A DNA stretch of 64,000 nucleotides. Source: JABSQH01 sp039177505 (GTDB lineage: Bacteria > Actinomycetota > Acidimicrobiia > Acidimicrobiales > Ilumatobacteraceae). The stretch's first letter is position 1. Each line of letters starts with the position of its first letter. The translations under genes were made by a program, and so were the position numbers. The DNA is taken from assembly GCA_039177505.1 (NCBI GenBank), contig JBCDFR010000005.1, positions 1 to 64,000 of the forward strand. The letters run 5' to 3'. Of the stretch, positions 60,839 through 64,000 are shown piece by piece. Under the pieces are notes generated by a model, which saw only the letters and a list, made by a program, of their open reading frames with translations, did no database searches and was not told the DNA's origin.

Positions 60839-61159
60839 CAGGTGGCATCGAGGGGACGATCCGAGCGGACGATCCAAATGCTCGTTGCGTCGAGTTGGCG
60901 CCGACCGTCCGCCCGGGGAGCTCGGCCAAGCGGCCATCAGGAACCGACTCTTCGCAACGGACGGAGGAATCATGGAGCAACGGTCCTACTCACCGTGGGG
61001 CACATGCCGACGCAATCCTGGCCGAGATGCCGTCGGCACCGGTTGTGGCGAGCAGTTCGTTGCTGTCGGCCTCGCTCCGCCGTGAGCGCAGCCGCCTCGT
61101 CGTCGACGTTCTTGTGGGCGTCGGAGGCCAGCACACCGGCGGCCGCCGTGGGCGCGGGC
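60839..61159. other. Region without a convincing gene
   Basis: This stretch has no long recognisable gene. The only hint is a 37-codon plus-strand ORF at 60972-61085 with GGAGGA 3 nt before its ATG and Cys/Ser/Thr residues (MEQRSYSPWGTCRRN), which could be a small peptide but has no lanthipeptide leader features. Probably degenerated sequence between the QueA and redoxin remnants. Confidence 0.5.
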
Positions 61160-61460
61160 GCCGCTTGACACATCTGCAACGGTGAAGCCCTTCCGGTCGA
61201 GGAGGCAGCCCAGCAGTTCAGTGACGAGTCGACTTCGTTGGTGTGGCCTTGACCGGAAGGGAGAGCGACTTCCAGGACTTCATCGACCAATACGGCCTGA
61301 GATTTCCGCAGATCAGCGACGATCAGAGCGATGTGTGACACGTTTCGGCATCGCCGACCAGTCGGCGCTCGCGATCCTCTCACCCGACTGGTCGGTCGAG
61401 ACCGTGGCCGGCGCAGTCGACGACTGGCTGCTTAAGCAGATCGTTACCGAGTCCGCCTGA
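61160..61460 (+). pseudogene. Thioredoxin-like/TlpA redoxin remnant with frameshifts
   Basis: Three plus-strand pieces in successive frames build one redoxin: HICNGEALPVEEAAQQFSDE, then VDFVGVALTGRESDFQDFID and QYGLRFPQISDDQSDV, then TRFGIADQSALAILSPDWSV to VTESA. The junctions at about 61229 and 61336 are each explained by loss of one base (a missing G in GG would restore SDEVDF and DVWTRF). The first Cys of the expected CxxC is TGA (TGA-CAC-ATC-TGC, 61166). Either a pseudogene, sequencing errors, or remotely a selenocysteine site. N-terminal part absent. Confidence 0.7.
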
Positions 61461-61528
61461 CGCCGAAAGGGTTGTCCCGGGCCCGTGCGACCGTCAGCGA
61501 GTACGGTCCCGTACCGGTGGCCAACGGC

Positions 61529-64000
61529 ATGCGCGAACGAACGACGTCCCGCGAGTGGCTCGCCGGGATCGCGGCAGGCGCCGCAACGATCGACGAGCGG
61601 ATCGCCGGCGAGGTCGACATCCAACCGGACGACCACCTCGCGACGATCCGGCTCGAACGCTGGATCGCAAAGGTGGCGGAAGGCGACCGCGCGGCCTTCC
61701 GCCGGCGGCTCGCCGCCGCTGGATGGGACGAAGCCCGCGCCCGGACTGCACTCGGTCGGGCGCGTTGGCCCGCCGCCCGTGCACTCCCGGCATGGTCCCG
61801 GACACTCGGGGCTGCGTCCGATGCCGCTGCTGCACTCGGGGCCGACTGCCTCACGCGCGCCGTCCCCGGAGTGAGCTCCGCGACGTTCGAGACGTTGCAG
61901 GCGCCGTTCGTGCTGGCGGCCAGCGACGCACTCGAACAGGAGATCGTCCGCCATGATCTCGTCGGTACGATCGCCCCGGGAGCCTCTGCGCCTGCGTTGG
62001 CGCAGCTGCTCTCGTCGTTGTCCGATACCGCAGCTGCGGTGAACTATGCGCAGTTCTCGCAGTTCCGTCGTGGACGGCTGGGTCGACTGGGCGAGCTGAT
62101 GGTGCGCTCCGACCCGCAGCCCGGACGAGAGCTCTACGACGAGTACGAGTCCACCCTGCTTGCCGACGCATTCCAGCTGCGATTCGCCGAATACCCATTT
62201 CTCGCCAGGAGGTTGGCAACCTCAACGCACAATCTCGTTGCGGGCATCATTGAGGTGCTGGTGCGACGTCGGCTCGATGCCGACCGCCTGGCCGAGACGT
62301 TCGCGCTTCCCGCTGATGCACGCGTCGTCCGAATCGAGCCGACCGCGGGCGACACGCACGCAGGACGGTCAGTTCTCCGTCTTGAGTTCGACAACGGCAT
62401 CGAGTTGGCGTACAAGCCACGGCCTCTCCAGGCAGAGCTGCTGTGGGGCGCGGTGCTGCGGTCCGTGGCCAAACGGGTCGGCGATGCACCGGTCACGCTC
62501 GACAGCGGGGCGTGGGGCTGGTCGCAGTGGGTGCATCACCGTCCGTGCGAGAACGTCACCGAGGTGCGCTCCGTGTTTCGAAGCGCTGGCATGCTCCTTG
62601 CGATTGGGCATGCGCTCGGCACCGTCGACTTGCACAGCGAAAACGTGGTGGTAGACGGTCGATCGATGCACGTCGTCGATGCCGAGATGGCGATTCAACC
62701 CGCCGTTGACCGCCTCCTCCCCGTCCGCGCAGATCTGCCACCACCGCCCGGCTCGGTCCTCGACGTCGGCGTGCTTCCCTCGTACGCCGAACTACGACGC
62801 GACGAGTACGTCGACGTCGGTGTGCTCGGCGAGCACGCCGACAGCGTCGTTCGGTGGCCTGGTTGGTCATCACCGGGAAGCGACGCAATCGTGCGTTCGG
62901 AGCGCGAGCAAACGATGGCCCCTGTGGCGGCGAGCGAGATCTGGCTCGCCGGGGAGCGGGTCCGCCCAGAAGACCATACCGACGCACTCGTCGGCGGTTT
63001 CACCGCTGCGTACCTCGAGCTCCGACGGCTGGAGGAGCCGTTGATCACCCGCGTCGCAGACGCTGCCCACGCGTCGCTTCGTGTGGTCGTGCAACCGACG
63101 TGGCTCTATGTCCGCTGCCTTCGACGACTCGCCGACACCGATGCGTTGACCGGGGGGGTTGAGCAACAAATCCAAGCCGAGGTGCTCAGGCGTCAGCTCG
63201 CCCGTCTCGATTCCAGCGACCCGCTCCATGAGGTTCGCGCACGCGAGGTCGCTGCGTTGTGTGAGGGCGACGTTCCCTACTTCACTTGCCGGGCCGATTC
63301 CACCCAACTGTGCGACTGCGAGGTCACGACGGGTCGTACATCGGCGATCGACAACGTCAGACGAAGGCTTCGATCCCTCAGCGGCGACGATCTGGCGCGG
63401 CAATGCGAACTCATCAAGGCGTCGATCACGTTGCGCACCTTCGGCCTTGGAGATCGGAATCCGATGCCCCCGCCGCCGGTGACGACGGTCCCCACGACCG
63501 AGGACCAAGCGCTCAACATCGCCGTTCAAATCGGCGATCGACTCCTGGCCGATGGCGCCCGCGGGCCCGACGGCGGTGGGTTGTGGTGGCATGGCGCCCG
63601 GCCAGTGCGGCCAGGAGGCCGAAGGGCGCCACTCCACCGACAGAGCTGGGACCTCTACGCAGGAGCCCCCGGCATCGCAGCATCATTCGCCGCATTGTTC
63701 GCAGCGACCGGGGATCATCGTTGGCAGCGCGCCGCTCACGAAGCGTGCCGGCCCTACCTCGGCGCGGTCGCTGATGACGCAACCGCGTTCGTAGCTGTCT
63801 CAGGCTTCGGCGCGCACACTGGCGCAGCGGGCACGGCGTTTGGGTTTCGTGTCGTCGCCGGTGTCGCCGAGCTCCCGGACCTCGACGACGCCGCCCGCTC
63901 GATCGTCGCTGCACTTCCGAGCCTCGATACGACCTCCAGTGAGGACTTCGACGTCATCGGGGGGCTCGCCGGCACCATCCTTGCGACGCTTGCCATCGCT
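61529..64000 (+). CDS. lanM: Type II lanthipeptide synthetase LanM (partial, right edge)
   Basis: Open from ATG 61529 to the window edge, 824 codons (family about 900-1100). The DUF4135-type dehydratase half includes the FAEYPFLARRLATSTHNLV and LAYKPRPLQAELLW segments, GWSQWVHH, and HALGTVDLHSENVVV then VVDAEMAIQPA, which match LanM order. From about residue 700 the LanC-like cyclase begins (WDLYAGAPGIAASFAALFAA); its Zn ligands lie beyond the edge. The enzyme dehydrates Ser/Thr of a precursor peptide and forms lanthionine rings. No precursor gene is seen upstream, so it is probably to the right. GTG 61517 is an alternative start. Confidence 0.9.
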   Translation, partial: MRERTTSREWLAGIAAGAATIDERIAGEVDIQPDDHLATIRLERWIAKVAEGDRAAFRRRLAAAGWDEARARTALGRARWPAARALPAWSRTLGAASDAAAALGADCLTRAVPGVSSATFETLQAPFVLAASDALEQEIVRHDLVGTIAPGASAPALAQLLSSLSDTAAAVNYAQFSQFRRGRLGRLGELMVRSDPQPGRELYDEYESTLLADAFQLRFAEYPFLARRLATSTHNLVAGIIEVLVRRRLDADRLAETFALPADARVVRIEPTAGDTHAGRSVLRLEFDNGIELAYKPRPLQAELLWGAVLRSVAKRVGDAPVTLDSGAWGWSQWVHHRPCENVTEVRSVFRSAGMLLAIGHALGTVDLHSENVVVDGRSMHVVDAEMAIQPAVDRLLPVRADLPPPPGSVLDVGVLPSYAELRRDEYVDVGVLGEHADSVVRWPGWSSPGSDAIVRSEREQTMAPVAASEIWLAGERVRPEDHTDALVGGFTAAYLELRRLEEPLITRVADAAHASLRVVVQPTWLYVRCLRRLADTDALTGGVEQQIQAEVLRRQLARLDSSDPLHEVRAREVAALCEGDVPYFTCRADSTQLCDCEVTTGRTSAIDNVRRRLRSLSGDDLARQCELIKASITLRTFGLGDRNPMPPPPVTTVPTTEDQALNIAVQIGDRLLADGARGPDGGGLWWHGARPVRPGGRRAPLHRQSWDLYAGAPGIAASFAALFAATGDHRWQRAAHEACRPYLGAVADDATAFVAVSGFGAHTGAAGTAFGFRVVAGVAELPDLDDAARSIVAALPSLDTTSSEDFDVIGGLAGTILATLAIA

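Noticed and set aside
60972..61085. Lanthipeptide precursor gene upstream of LanM
   Set aside because: The 37-codon ORF has a good SD but no leader with a GG/GA-type cleavage site and is full of Arg/Pro; it sits in degraded sequence.

Overview
The window is 64 kb of high-GC bacterial chromosome with dense, short-spaced genes, many GTG starts, lipoproteins with Ser/Thr/Asp-rich tails behind the lipobox, F420-type oxidoreductases, a UPF0182 membrane protein next to a PDZ-Lon protein (as in mycobacteria), a DivIVA-domain protein and a mycobacterial Erm(37)-like methyltransferase. This points to an actinobacterium, most probably a marine Acidimicrobiia member of the Ilumatobacter type; the assignment is inferred from gene content only.

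Layout. 0-12 kb: envelope and housekeeping genes (divergent membrane ORF at the edge, PDZ-Lon protein, DivIVA protein with an unusual C-terminus, UPF0182, TrpB2, two EamA exporters, a class III adenylate cyclase, a YgjV-GNAT fusion). 12-21 kb: nitroreductase, lipoproteins, two tandem paralogous acyl-CoA synthetases, a secreted protein interrupted by TGA, a DHA2-type exporter with divergent TetR, and an initiator tRNA with promoter and terminator. 21-24 kb: cupin and an AraC regulator fused in frame to a siderophore-binding lipoprotein. 24-33.7 kb: a regulator-rich catabolic stretch of minus-strand enzymes (SnoaL-like, alpha/beta hydrolase, Coq4-like, FAH hydrolase plus FAD monooxygenase, Rieske oxygenase), most paired with divergent plus-strand regulators (LysR and three TetR) and with visible palindromic operators.

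33.8-42.9 kb: FdhD, a short Erm-like 23S methyltransferase behind an MMPL exporter, a large LAL-type LuxR regulator, a hydrolase, a TetR, a P-loop kinase and a broken TetR gene. 43-54 kb: two complete metal-ion ABC importers (one with a His-Asp repeat protein and divergent Zur-like boxes), a TMEM175-type channel, three tandem secreted glycine-rich paralogues with conserved leaders, and a Fur/Zur-family regulator. 53.8-60.5 kb: SDR, aldo/keto reductase, permuted ATP-grasp protein, two split-barrel flavin proteins around an LLM oxidoreductase, and glutamate dehydrogenase. 60.5-61.5 kb is a gene graveyard (QueA tail, frameshifted redoxin). The window ends inside a type II lanthipeptide synthetase (LanM), so a RiPP cluster probably continues beyond the right edge.

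The most interesting points are the AraC/siderophore-binding fusion with an internal lipobox, the glycine-rich triplet with duplicated leaders, the Erm-like gene whose start codon lies in a perfect inverted repeat crossed by a leader ORF, the 34-bp perfect palindrome over a LysR start, the DivIVA protein with a phage-head-like Cys/His tail, and the LanM.
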